Of a DNA stretch of 64,000 bases, positions 8,664-17,074 are shown piece after piece (within the stretch, counting starts at the first letter, position 1; every line of letters begins with the position of its first letter). Source of the DNA: CAYFIW01 sp964500645. GTDB lineage: Bacteria; Chloroflexota; Dehalococcoidia; Lucifugimonadales; UBA826. The notes below the pieces were generated by a model, which was not told the DNA's origin, did not search any database, and saw only the letters and a list, made by a program, of their open reading frames with translations. Both the position numbers and the translations under genes were made by a program. The stretch covers positions 90,197 through 154,196 of the forward strand of contig CAZCOH010000001.1 of assembly GCA_964500645.1 (NCBI GenBank). The letters are read 5' to 3'.

Positions 8664-9647
8664 TTACTCAGAAGATATGATTTGGGATAGCGACCTTTGT
8701 AAATATGCTTTGCAAATCAATATTTTGTAGTTATTTGGATCTGAAGGTTGTGTTTCACGCATGAAAAGGTCATTCACATACCCGAAGTCTAGTTCATCAA
8801 AATCAAGTTGCTCCAAATAATTCTCTATGAGACTAAGCCTCATTGGAATTGGTGCTATACCTCCTAAAGAAACTCTAGCCGAAAGTATTTTTCTTTTATC
8901 CTTTCGTAAGGCAACAGCGACGCTGGCCAATGCAAAATCCATCGATTGTCTTTCTTTGGCTTTCATAAATACCGTAGAGTTATCTAAAGATTCTGCTGGT
9001 ATTTCGATGGAAACCAATATCTCACCAGATGACAAAATGTTTTCTCTAGTAACATCAACATCTGGGCTAATAAAAAATTCCGAGATTGGCACCACTTTCT
9101 CAGAAGAGCCAGAAAATATAGTCAATTTAGCATCCAAAACCATGAGGGCTGTTGCTGTGTCAGACGGATGAACAATAATACATTTTCCTTTTCCAAGGGC
9201 TGCATGATATCGGTCTAAACCCCCAATTGCATAACAGCGATCGCCACCTTTCTTCAAGCAATCAAAACTCTTATTCCGATAATACCAACATCTCGGACGT
9301 TGACAGAGATTACCACCCAAGGTTCCCTGATTTCTAATCTGAGTGGTAGCAACAGATTCCGCTGCTTCAGCGAGAGCGCGGCAGCGTAATCTAATTTCAT
9401 TATTTGACGCGATGTCAGATAAAGTAACCATTGATCCTATTTTCAAACTTCTTTCAGTCCAAACTATTCCATAAAGTTCCTCTATCTTCTTTAGACCTAC
9501 TAATCCAGTTGGCTCTAACGTTCCATTTTTCATTTCGCCTATTAAGTCTGTACTACCCGAAATCAACCTGCGTCCCTTATCAGCATCTAAAATCATGGAA
9601 GCCTCTTCGAGGGTATTAGGACTAAAATATTCGAATGATTTCAACAT
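8664..9647 (-). CDS. Molybdenum hydroxylase, FAD-binding medium subunit
   Basis: A CoxM/HcrB-type subunit of 327 residues: FAD pyrophosphate site LISGSTDLIGEMKNG, then ATTQIRNQGTLGGNLCQRPRCWYYRN. Four cysteines spaced C-x4-C-x9-C-x7-C lie in an insertion after TLGGNL, a region that holds an extra [4Fe-4S] cluster in 4-hydroxybenzoyl-CoA reductase; here one of that enzyme's cluster positions seems to be Tyr, so cluster binding is uncertain. It carries electrons between the Fe-S subunit and the acceptor. ATG 9647 has AAAAGGA upstream and overlaps the preceding gene's TGA by one base (TGATG). Confidence 0.9.
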   Translation of the reverse strand: MLKSFEYFSPNTLEEASMILDADKGRRLISGSTDLIGEMKNGTLEPTGLVGLKKIEELYGIVWTERSLKIGSMVTLSDIASNNEIRLRCRALAEAAESVATTQIRNQGTLGGNLCQRPRCWYYRNKSFDCLKKGGDRCYAIGGLDRYHAALGKGKCIIVHPSDTATALMVLDAKLTIFSGSSEKVVPISEFFISPDVDVTRENILSSGEILVSIEIPAESLDNSTVFMKAKERQSMDFALASVAVALRKDKRKILSARVSLGGIAPIPMRLSLIENYLEQLDFDELDFGYVNDLFMRETQPSDPNNYKILICKAYLQRSLSQIISSE

Positions 9648-11896
9648 CAATTCCTTTTATTGACCAAAGCATTCAACAATTTGTCAGGCGTGATAGGAAG
9701 CTCATTAATACGTACTCCCACTGCCTGATATATAGCATTAGCAATTGCAGGTGCGGGTCCTATACTTGGGGGTTCTCCTAAAGACTTAGCCCCATAAGGC
9801 CCCACCTTATCTATGTTACTTGTAAAGAAAACATCTATGTCAGGAGAATCCAATATTGTCGGACTCTTGTGCTCCAAGAAACTTGAGTTAAGCAAAATAC
9901 CTGTTGAAGGGTCTAATTCGACATCTTCTAGGAGGGCAAATCCCAACATCTGTGATATACCACCTTTTACCTGATTTTCTGCCATACGAGGATTTATTAT
10001 TCGACCCGAATCATGGACAGCAACATATTTCATGATTTCAATTTTGCCAGTATCTATATCAACTGATAGCTTTACAAAATGTGCACCAAATGAATTAACA
10101 ACGTAATCTGGGCTACCTGGTTCTACTGAAGCGTTGGCTGTTAAAACAGATCCAGATTCAAGCAACTCGTATAAACCTACAGAACCACCTGATGTGGAAA
10201 CGACCCTATCGGTCAAAATTGAACACACATCAGTTTTCTGGCCCATCTTCGCAGCAGCCAATGAAATTATTTTGTCCCTCAATTTTTCTGAAGCTGCCTT
10301 CACGGCTAAGCCTCCAGAGAAAGTAACGGTTGAACCTGCCGTCAATGATGCATCAGGAGTTAGATCGGTATCGGAGGGAACAACTTCTATCGAATCGTAT
10401 TTAGTACAAAGAACTTCAGCCGCTATTTGCAGTAAGACAGTAGTGCTCCCTTCCCCGACATCCATGTAACCTGTAGAAAGCTTATAGATACCTGACGAAT
10501 CCATAGAAATAGATGCATTTGACTGGCTGCCTGGGCCTCCCCTGTAAAGAAACATTGACATGCCTTTTCCCACACGGATTCTAGATTGGGTATCTATAGA
10601 ATCATTTTGCCACCAGCACAGCTCATTTGAGCCTATCTCTAAACACTCCCTAAGTCCATTTGATGAAAATGGGATACCTCCCTCTACTGGCTGTGTGTCT
10701 ATTACTTCGCCTAGTGGAGTTGTTCTCTCTCCGGGTTGTCCTTCGGGTCCCACATGATTTCTAAGACGAAATTCTAAAGGGTCTATACCTAATTTTTCAG
10801 CTGCCTTGTCAGCAACCGACTCTAAGGCAAAATGACCTTGTGGAGCTCCTAACGCTCTGTAGGAGCCGGCAGTAGGTGTGTTCGTATAAACTAAATATCC
10901 TTCATAACGTACATTTGGGCATCTGTATAGATATAAAGCTCCCTGTCCCGCCCGCCTAGCAACTCCTGGACCTGAAGATAGATATGCACCTGTATTCATA
11001 ACAGTGGTCGCGTGAATAGCAGTAATATCTCCGGAATTTTTGACCCCCATTTTTAATGTGGTGGTGGTAGCATGGCGTCTTCTGCCAGCCACAAATTCTT
11101 CTTCTCTAGTCAGTTCTAATCTAACAGGTCTATTAGACTGAATAGATAGCAGAGAAGCTATTATCGAAATTCTTGTTTCGTCTTTGCCTCCATACCCTCC
11201 ACCCATATATGGGCCGATCACCCTGATCGATTCAATATCCATGCCTAGCGCATTCGCTATATTTTTCCTATCAGAATGAATCCCTCTACTCGATTTCCAG
11301 ATAGTAAGATTAGTTCCATTCCAGTGAGCAAGAACCGATCTTGGCTCTATAGGGGCAGGACTATGACCAGGCGTAGAAAAAGATTCTTCCAATATGAAAT
11401 CAGCAGCATCAAAACCCTCTTCAACGTTTCCTCTCGCCTCTATTAAAGGTCCCCCATTCACCAGGTTACTATCTCCATGTATGGGTTCAGACCCATCAGA
11501 TAATGCTTGATCTGTAGTCAAACAAAATGACAATTTTTCGTACTCAACATTTATGAGAGTTATAGCTTCAGAGGCAGCAAGTTGGGTTTCAGCTGCAACA
11601 GCTGCTACCTCATCACCAACAAACCTCACTTTTGTATCCAATATCGGCACGTCAGGCGCCACTTTGCCGGTAGGTACGTTAAAGGGTGTTAGTACAGCTT
11701 TGATACCAGGATGTGAAGATGCTTTCTGAGAATCAATGCTTCTAACAATTGCATGTGGATGAGGACTCCTGAGTATACGACCATAAAGCATATTTGGCAG
11801 GGATATATCAGACGAATATTCTGCTTTGCCGGTCACCTTATCTGTCAAATCCCATCTGGTGGATGAGATACCTATTGAAGAATATGAGTCACCCAT
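9647..11896 (-). CDS. Molybdenum hydroxylase, molybdopterin-binding large subunit
   Basis: The xanthine dehydrogenase/CoxL-family catalytic subunit, about 750 residues. N-terminal domain DLTDKVTGKAEYSSDISLPNMLYGRILRSPHPHA; Mo-cofactor contacts in GPYMGGGYGGKDE; GSYRALGAPQGHFALES at the position of the active-site loop; and the C-terminal catalytic-Glu motif KSLGEPPSIGPAPAIANAI. The loop lacks the AYRCSFR signature of form I CO dehydrogenase, so it hydroxylates an organic substrate (aldehyde, N-heterocycle or aryl-CoA type). The ATG at 11896 has AAGGAAA 7 nt upstream; an in-frame start at 11950 would add 18 unlikely residues. Overlaps the Fe-S gene by 8 nt. Confidence 0.93.
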   Translation of the reverse strand: MGDSYSSIGISSTRWDLTDKVTGKAEYSSDISLPNMLYGRILRSPHPHAIVRSIDSQKASSHPGIKAVLTPFNVPTGKVAPDVPILDTKVRFVGDEVAAVAAETQLAASEAITLINVEYEKLSFCLTTDQALSDGSEPIHGDSNLVNGGPLIEARGNVEEGFDAADFILEESFSTPGHSPAPIEPRSVLAHWNGTNLTIWKSSRGIHSDRKNIANALGMDIESIRVIGPYMGGGYGGKDETRISIIASLLSIQSNRPVRLELTREEEFVAGRRRHATTTTLKMGVKNSGDITAIHATTVMNTGAYLSSGPGVARRAGQGALYLYRCPNVRYEGYLVYTNTPTAGSYRALGAPQGHFALESVADKAAEKLGIDPLEFRLRNHVGPEGQPGERTTPLGEVIDTQPVEGGIPFSSNGLRECLEIGSNELCWWQNDSIDTQSRIRVGKGMSMFLYRGGPGSQSNASISMDSSGIYKLSTGYMDVGEGSTTVLLQIAAEVLCTKYDSIEVVPSDTDLTPDASLTAGSTVTFSGGLAVKAASEKLRDKIISLAAAKMGQKTDVCSILTDRVVSTSGGSVGLYELLESGSVLTANASVEPGSPDYVVNSFGAHFVKLSVDIDTGKIEIMKYVAVHDSGRIINPRMAENQVKGGISQMLGFALLEDVELDPSTGILLNSSFLEHKSPTILDSPDIDVFFTSNIDKVGPYGAKSLGEPPSIGPAPAIANAIYQAVGVRINELPITPDKLLNALVNKRN

Positions 11897-12389
11897 CTTT
11901 GAGTTTCCTTGACGCTGATCGGACAGAGTCCATAATAGCGGCATAGGCATTACACCTGCAAAGATTGCCGCCTAAAGCAAGCGAGATTTCTTCGTCGGAA
12001 GGATTTTGGTTTGTTTCAAGCAATCCTACGGTACTCATAATAAATCCTGGAGTACAAAATCCACATTGGCCACCATCGTTTTCTATAAATGCTATTTGGA
12101 CAGGATTTAGGCAAGTACCATCGGAAATACCTTCTATTGTTGTGACTTCACATCCTTCGAGTTCAACAGCTAATATCTGACAGGCATTAACAGCTTTGCC
12201 ATTTAGTATGACCGTACACGTCCCGCACTCACCTTGATCACACCCTTTTTTCGCCCCCGTAAGACCAAGATGCATTCTAAGAACGTCAAGTAATGTCCAT
12301 TGAGTTTCTAGAAACAAAGAATGCTGGCAATCATTCACTCTGAGTGAAAGTTCAAAAAAATTATCTTTACTAACCAAACGACTTCCCAA
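11889..12389 (-). CDS. Molybdenum hydroxylase, [2Fe-2S] small subunit
   Basis: A CoxS-type subunit of 166 residues with both 2Fe-2S sites: the plant-ferredoxin-like CDQGECGTC ... C, then GQCGFCTPG and NLCRCNAYAAI. It passes electrons from the Mo centre to the FAD subunit. First of the three subunit genes in the order small-large-medium, overlapping the large subunit by 8 nt; a lactonase-like gene ends 12 nt upstream on the same strand, so all probably share one transcript. Confidence 0.95.
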   Translation of the reverse strand: MGSRLVSKDNFFELSLRVNDCQHSLFLETQWTLLDVLRMHLGLTGAKKGCDQGECGTCTVILNGKAVNACQILAVELEGCEVTTIEGISDGTCLNPVQIAFIENDGGQCGFCTPGFIMSTVGLLETNQNPSDEEISLALGGNLCRCNAYAAIMDSVRSASRKLKDG

Positions 12390-12401
12390 TTTTAGATTTT
12401 T

Positions 12402-13418
12402 TTATTGATGTTGAACTGCAAGTATCCACATTGGTTCACTGCCAACTTCATATCGATCTATCAATTCCAGTGCGCCCTGCCCATCAATCTTGAACGCTGA
12501 TACGAATCCAGAATCCAACCCGGCTGAATATAAATATTGACCGGTTAAGTCTATCGTCAAAACTCTAGGAACGGGTTCTGTAGATGTTCTGCCATTTTGG
12601 GCAATTAACCCCGTTTTTGAATCAACAACAAATCCCGCAATGGAATCATGACCTCTGTTCGGAGCGAACAAATATTTACCATCAGGTGTGATATTTAGTT
12701 GTGCACAACTATTAACTCCACCGTAATGCATAGGTAGGGTGGTTTCTGTTTGAAGTTCTAGCATGTTACCTGTATCTATGTCATAAGAATAAGAAGTAAC
12801 ACTGCATTCCTGTTCATTTGAAAAGTATGCAAACTTTCCATTTGGATGAAAAACATAGTGCCTTGGGCCTCTATTATCCGGTTGGCCGACCTGCTTAGGC
12901 TGGTTTGGAACCAATTTTCCATCGGTTTGATCAAATTTAAATAGCTTTATGGTATTTAATCCTTCCTCACCAGCGATATGGGGCAACATGACAAACTTGT
13001 TAGCATGGTCAGTCATGACACAATGTGCCCCAGGCCCAGTAGGAATCCAGTTCACTTCGCCTTCAAATTTACCTTGATGGATCTTTTGGACACTAACAGC
13101 ACCTGCATTGTAGTAGGCGCCAAAAATATGTTGTCTGGTTTTATCCAGAGATATGTAGCAAGGATCACCAATCAGTTCAGGGCTGTCTGAATAGTGATTG
13201 AGAGAGCCATCTGCGTAATCAATAAAATAAGAGGACATAACAGGAACATCCCTCCTACCAACATAGAGAATATGTTTTTCATCATCGACAGCCAATGGTG
13301 CCGGTCGGCCGCTAACAGAAGTTTGAGAAAGGAAATTTAACTTCCCACTCAAGGAATCAATCTCCCAAGATGAAACACAATCATCACCAGCCAACGCGAA
13401 AAATAAAATTTGCCTCAT
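12402..13418 (-). CDS. Seven-bladed beta-propeller lactonase-like protein (YkgB/Pgl family)
   Basis: A 338-residue protein with repeated propeller-blade sequence (for example LAVDDEKHILYVGRR, HYVFHPNGKFAYFSNEQECSVTSYSYD, LNITPDGKYLFAPNRGHDSIAGFVVD) as in the bacterial 6-phosphogluconolactonase/muconate cycloisomerase-like family. No signal peptide. As the first gene of the molybdenum hydroxylase operon it more likely opens a lactone in that pathway than serves the pentose phosphate route, but this is inference. Starts ATG behind AAGGGA; divergent from the MATE gene. Confidence 0.82.
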   Translation of the reverse strand: MRQILFFALAGDDCVSSWEIDSLSGKLNFLSQTSVSGRPAPLAVDDEKHILYVGRRDVPVMSSYFIDYADGSLNHYSDSPELIGDPCYISLDKTRQHIFGAYYNAGAVSVQKIHQGKFEGEVNWIPTGPGAHCVMTDHANKFVMLPHIAGEEGLNTIKLFKFDQTDGKLVPNQPKQVGQPDNRGPRHYVFHPNGKFAYFSNEQECSVTSYSYDIDTGNMLELQTETTLPMHYGGVNSCAQLNITPDGKYLFAPNRGHDSIAGFVVDSKTGLIAQNGRTSTEPVPRVLTIDLTGQYLYSAGLDSGFVSAFKIDGQGALELIDRYEVGSEPMWILAVQHQ

Positions 13419-13523
13419 GAAGGTCCCTTCCCACCATTCGTAGTGGTCCTAGAAAATACGCTCAAGTCAATCTTAACAGCCAAAAAAGACTACTCACCTT
13501 CAGCAGAACTCGATTAGATGATT

Positions 13524-13541
13524 CCCAAAGAAGTCTTTGGG
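13524..13541. promoter_or_regulatory. Palindrome upstream of the MATE gene
   Basis: CCCAAAGA-AG-TCTTTGGG, 8-bp perfect arms around 2 nt. Its right end overlaps a possible -35 element (TTGGGC, 13538-13543) followed 18 nt later by TATTAA, ahead of the GTG at 13594. This is the position expected of a repressor site between the lactonase operon and the exporter. Confidence 0.4.
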
Positions 13542-13593
13542 CAATAGAATTGTTTGGATGTATTAATGATTCTATGAAAGGCAACCGACGCTA

Positions 13594-15018
13594 GTGAGTA
13601 TTTCTGAGCAACAAAATGTGAGTTTTTTTAGGAAGCGTTGGTCAAGAGAAAATGGTTATAAACAGGTCCTCTTAATCGCATTCCCACTGATTTTAAGTAC
13701 CGGATCATGGTCTATCCAGCAATTCGTAGACAGAATGTACCTGTCATGGTACTCACCTGATGCTTTGGCTGCTGCGATGCCCACCGGAATCCTTAGCTTT
13801 ACTATAGTCGCTATTTTTCTTGGCACTTCCGGCTACGCCAGCACTTTTGTTGCTCAATATACTGGAGCTGGGAGACCCGAAAGAGTCGGTCCTGCAATGT
13901 GGCAAGGAATTTATTTTGCAATTATAGGTGGGCTGGTAGTCTCCTCAACTTTCTTCCTTGCTGACCCTATTTTTGATGCTGTTGGCCACGAGGATAATGT
14001 TAAAGCACTCGAAAAGGAATACTGGAAGTACCTTGCGATAGGAGGATTTCTACCGATAGGCAGAGCCGCTGTCTCATCATTCTTTAACGGTAGGGGTAAA
14101 ACATATCCTGTCATGTGGGCAAGTTTGGCTGGTATGTCGATGAATGTGGTTTTAAATTACATACTAATTTTTGGAAAACTGGGATTTCCTGAAATGGGAA
14201 TAGGTGGAGCGGGGTTAGCTACGATCATATCGGAAATGTTTAGCCTCATTATTCTTTTCTATATGGCTCTTTCAGGAGAAAATAATGCTAGGTTCAACAC
14301 AATTTCAGGCTGTCGTTTCGATAAGCCATTGTTTCTAAGACTAATCAGATTTGGAATGCCAAACGGCATCCAGTTTTTTCTAGACATAGCCGCTTTTTCT
14401 ATTTTCATCCTACTTATTGGCAGGCTTGGCACTCCGGAATTAGCAGCTTCAAACATTGCTTTAAACGTCAGCATGCTCTCATTTATGCCTATGATCGGTA
14501 TGGGAATCACAGTGTCAATATTGGTCGGACAATCGTTGGGTGGCAACAGACCAGACATGGCTAGCAGGGCTACCTTCTCTGCTATGCAAATGGCATTTAT
14601 ATATATGGGCAGTATTGCTTGTTTATATTTAGTCGTGCCTCAATTATTCATATATCCATTTTCTGCTAATGCAGATCCTGCTGAATTTCAAGAGATTAAA
14701 GTCCACGCCATGACAGCCATGAAATTCGTTGCTGCCTGGGCTCTTCTGGATTCCATAGCCATAGTAATATCATCGGCTTTAAAGGGGGCTGGAGACACAA
14801 AATTTATCATGTTGGCAATAATTGGACTGTCTATTATTTTCTTGATATTACCAACTTACCTCGCTCTAGAAGTATTTGATCTAGGCTTGAAGGCTGCATG
14901 GTCGGCTGGATTGGCTTATATAATCAGTTTGTCTGTTGCATACGGCCTCAGATATAAATCTGGAAAGTGGATGTCTATGAGAGTAATAGAGCAACCATCA
15001 TCTCTTACTAAAGAATAA
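13594..15018 (+). CDS. MATE-family multidrug/metabolite exporter
   Basis: A 474-residue membrane protein with about 12 hydrophobic segments. Two MatE halves are visible, the first starting QVLLIAFPLILSTGSWSIQQFVDRMYLSWYSPDALAAAMPTG and the second RLIRFGMPNGIQFFLDIAAFSIFILLIGRLGTPELAASNIAL. The family exports organic cations and drugs by Na+ or H+ antiport; the natural substrate is unknown. GTG start with AAAGG about 12 nt upstream. Followed by an AT-rich hairpin and the sulfatase gene on the same strand. Confidence 0.92.
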   Translation: MSISEQQNVSFFRKRWSRENGYKQVLLIAFPLILSTGSWSIQQFVDRMYLSWYSPDALAAAMPTGILSFTIVAIFLGTSGYASTFVAQYTGAGRPERVGPAMWQGIYFAIIGGLVVSSTFFLADPIFDAVGHEDNVKALEKEYWKYLAIGGFLPIGRAAVSSFFNGRGKTYPVMWASLAGMSMNVVLNYILIFGKLGFPEMGIGGAGLATIISEMFSLIILFYMALSGENNARFNTISGCRFDKPLFLRLIRFGMPNGIQFFLDIAAFSIFILLIGRLGTPELAASNIALNVSMLSFMPMIGMGITVSILVGQSLGGNRPDMASRATFSAMQMAFIYMGSIACLYLVVPQLFIYPFSANADPAEFQEIKVHAMTAMKFVAAWALLDSIAIVISSALKGAGDTKFIMLAIIGLSIIFLILPTYLALEVFDLGLKAAWSAGLAYIISLSVAYGLRYKSGKWMSMRVIEQPSSLTKE

Positions 15019-15026
15019 TCTGTCCG

Positions 15027-15049
15027 TAAATTCTTTGTATAAGAATTTA
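15027..15049 (+). terminator. AT-rich hairpin after the MATE gene
   Basis: TAAATTCTT-TGTAT-AAGAATTTA, 9-bp perfect arms with a 5-nt loop, starting 9 nt after the stop codon. No long T run follows (ATTTGG), so termination would be weak. Confidence 0.4.
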
Positions 15050-15074
15050 TTTGGTAACTTATTGGGAGGGAAAT

Positions 15075-16397
15075 ATGTCAAAAAAACAACCTAACATAAT
15101 ATTAATCATGTCGGATGACCTTGGTTACGAGGTAGTCGGGGCAAACGGAGGCACCTCTTACCAAACTCCCAACTTAGACAAACTAGCCAGTTCCGGAATG
15201 CGATTCGAAAATGCGCATGTAATGCCTCTATGTACACCAACAAGAGTATCAATGATGACAGGCAAATATAATTTCAGAAATTACATCGGGTTCGGCTTGA
15301 TCAAACCTGGTGAAATAACATTTGGTCATCTTATGTCAGAAGCAGGCTACAACACTTGCATATCTGGGAAATGGCAACTTTTCTCATACAATCCACCAGA
15401 TCAAGAACCTGAAATGCGATCAAAAGGCCAAAGAATTGAGGACTCAGGATTCGATGAATATTGCGTCTGGCACGCACATCACACTGAAGAAAAAGGGTCT
15501 CGCTACAAAAACCCTGTTATATATCAAAATGGAGATTTCAGAACCGATACAGAGGGAAGATATGGAGAAGATATTTTCCATGAATATATCGAGGATTTTA
15601 TTGATCGTAATAAAGACGACGATAATCCTTTTTTTGTGTACTGGCCAATGGCCGCCACCCACAAACCTCATGAACCAACACCAGACAGTCCTGAATGGGA
15701 TTCCTTTGACCCCCCAGCGAATAGAACGATAGGAGCAAAAACCTTCGATGAACTTGAGGGATGGCAAACAGAGTCAGCAACTGACGATCCTCGCTTTTAC
15801 AGAGATATGGTCGAATATCATGACAAAGTAATCGGCAAATTAATAGATTATCTTGACGCAAATAACTTAAGTGAAGATACATTGGTGATTTATGTTGGTG
15901 ACAACGGCAGCCCACACGATGTTTGCTCAATGGTTCACGAACATAATGAAATATGTGGTGGTAAAGGAAAAACCAACGACCGGGGGACTCATGTCCCCTT
16001 AATATGCAGCATGCCCGGAACGGTACCTTCCGGTAGCGTTCAAGTTGATATGGTGGAATCCACCGATTTTTTGCCCACCATGTTTGAGGCAGCAGGTCTA
16101 AAATTTCCACCTGGTTATTTGATAGACGGGGTTTCATTTTATCCCCAACTTACTGGCCAAAAAGGGACTCCAAGGGACTGGATGTTTTTTCATTTCGAAC
16201 CCATGAACGCCAGATCTCCAGAAAAAAACAGAATCAGATTTATCAGAGACCATGCATGGAAACTATATGAAACTGGGGAACTATATGATCTGAAGTCTGA
16301 TCTAGATGAAGACTTGCCCATTTATGAATCTGAAGACACCCCAGATCAGGCATTAGCAAGAACCAATCTAAAGCCGGTATTTGATGATATGAAATGA
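15075..16397 (+). CDS. Sulfatase (type I, alkaline-phosphatase superfamily)
   Basis: 440 residues from the ATG at 15075, which has GGGAGG upstream; an in-frame ATG at 15051 adds eight residues without a binding site. Metal-binding MSDD at residues 12-15, and the formylglycine motif C-T-P-T-R with the modified Cys at residue 53 followed by SMMTGKY; GDNGSPHD and GGKGKTNDRGTHVPLI give the remaining metal and phosphate-side residues. Thr replaces the usual Ser at the fourth position. Hydrolyses an organic sulfate ester. There is no signal peptide, unlike most sulfatases, so it should act on imported sulfate esters in the cytoplasm. Confidence 0.9.
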   Translation: MSKKQPNIILIMSDDLGYEVVGANGGTSYQTPNLDKLASSGMRFENAHVMPLCTPTRVSMMTGKYNFRNYIGFGLIKPGEITFGHLMSEAGYNTCISGKWQLFSYNPPDQEPEMRSKGQRIEDSGFDEYCVWHAHHTEEKGSRYKNPVIYQNGDFRTDTEGRYGEDIFHEYIEDFIDRNKDDDNPFFVYWPMAATHKPHEPTPDSPEWDSFDPPANRTIGAKTFDELEGWQTESATDDPRFYRDMVEYHDKVIGKLIDYLDANNLSEDTLVIYVGDNGSPHDVCSMVHEHNEICGGKGKTNDRGTHVPLICSMPGTVPSGSVQVDMVESTDFLPTMFEAAGLKFPPGYLIDGVSFYPQLTGQKGTPRDWMFFHFEPMNARSPEKNRIRFIRDHAWKLYETGELYDLKSDLDEDLPIYESEDTPDQALARTNLKPVFDDMK

Positions 16398-16433
16398 CCT
16401 TTTATCATGTCAGAATATCAAAAAAGATCGATC

Positions 16434-16844
16434 TTAGGATTCGTCCTTTGAAAGATTAATGGAAGCGGAGTTAATACAGTAGCGAAGACCAGTAGGCTGA
16501 GGACCATCAGGAAAAACGTGTCCTAAATGCGCTCCGCATGATTGACACATCACTTCTGTTCGTTTCATACCAAACGAATTATCTGTCTCTTCTTCAATTT
16601 GTTCTTCAACCAGAGGAGCGTAAAAGCTAGGCCAACCGCACATTGAGTCAAACTTCGCATCAGAAGAGAATAAATCCTCACCACAACAAATACACTGATA
16701 CACACCCTCTTCATTTGTGTTCCAGTACTCTCCAGTGAAAGCTCGTTCAGTCGCCTTGTTTCGAGTAACCTCGTATTGGAGCGGGGTCAGCTTATCCTTA
16801 TATTGTTCATCTGACCTGGGGTCTAAATTGCTCTCATCTGCCAT
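16434..16844 (-). CDS. msrB: Peptide-methionine (R)-S-oxide reductase MsrB
   Basis: 136 residues. Zinc site CICC ... CQSC, the MCGWPSFYAPL segment, GHVFPDGPQPTGLRYCINSASI with the catalytic Cys (RYCINS). It reduces R-methionine sulfoxide in proteins. The catalytic residue is an ordinary TGC Cys codon here. I start at the ATG at 16844 (GGAG 7 nt upstream) rather than the TTG two codons before. Tail to tail with the sulfatase; the stop overlaps a 12-bp palindrome, AAGATCGATCTT. Confidence 0.95.
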   Translation of the reverse strand: MADESNLDPRSDEQYKDKLTPLQYEVTRNKATERAFTGEYWNTNEEGVYQCICCGEDLFSSDAKFDSMCGWPSFYAPLVEEQIEEETDNSFGMKRTEVMCQSCGAHLGHVFPDGPQPTGLRYCINSASINLSKDES

Positions 16845-16994
16845 TACCAATCTCCAGGATTTACATTTTTATGTTTTATTCCCATTCATCTAAAGTTTTG
16901 ATTCAATCAGGAGACGTAACCTAAACTGAAAACAAATACTATCATCAAACCCAAGAAAACATCCAAAGAAAAAATCACATGGGATTTAGTAATC

Positions 16995-17014
16995 AAGTGT
17001 AGAATTCTACACTT
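16995..17014. promoter_or_regulatory. Perfect 20-bp palindrome, operator candidate
   Basis: AAGTGTAGAATTCTACACTT is identical to its own reverse complement. It sits 60 bp before the luciferase-like gene at 17075 in the gap divergent from msrB. A perfect 20-mer palindrome with no T tract is more like a binding site for a dimeric repressor than a terminator. Confidence 0.55.
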
Positions 17015-17074
17015 ACTGGAGAGTCCGGGAGTCTTATGTCACAAAATCTGATCTTGAGGAATAAATAAAATAAT

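Noticed and set aside
9647..11896. Form I CO dehydrogenase
   Set aside because: The active-site loop AYRCSFR is absent (YRALGAPQ instead), so CO oxidation is not supported.
16424..16435. AAGATCGATCTT palindrome at the end of msrB as a terminator
   Set aside because: Too short without a loop or T run; reported only as a note in the msrB entry.
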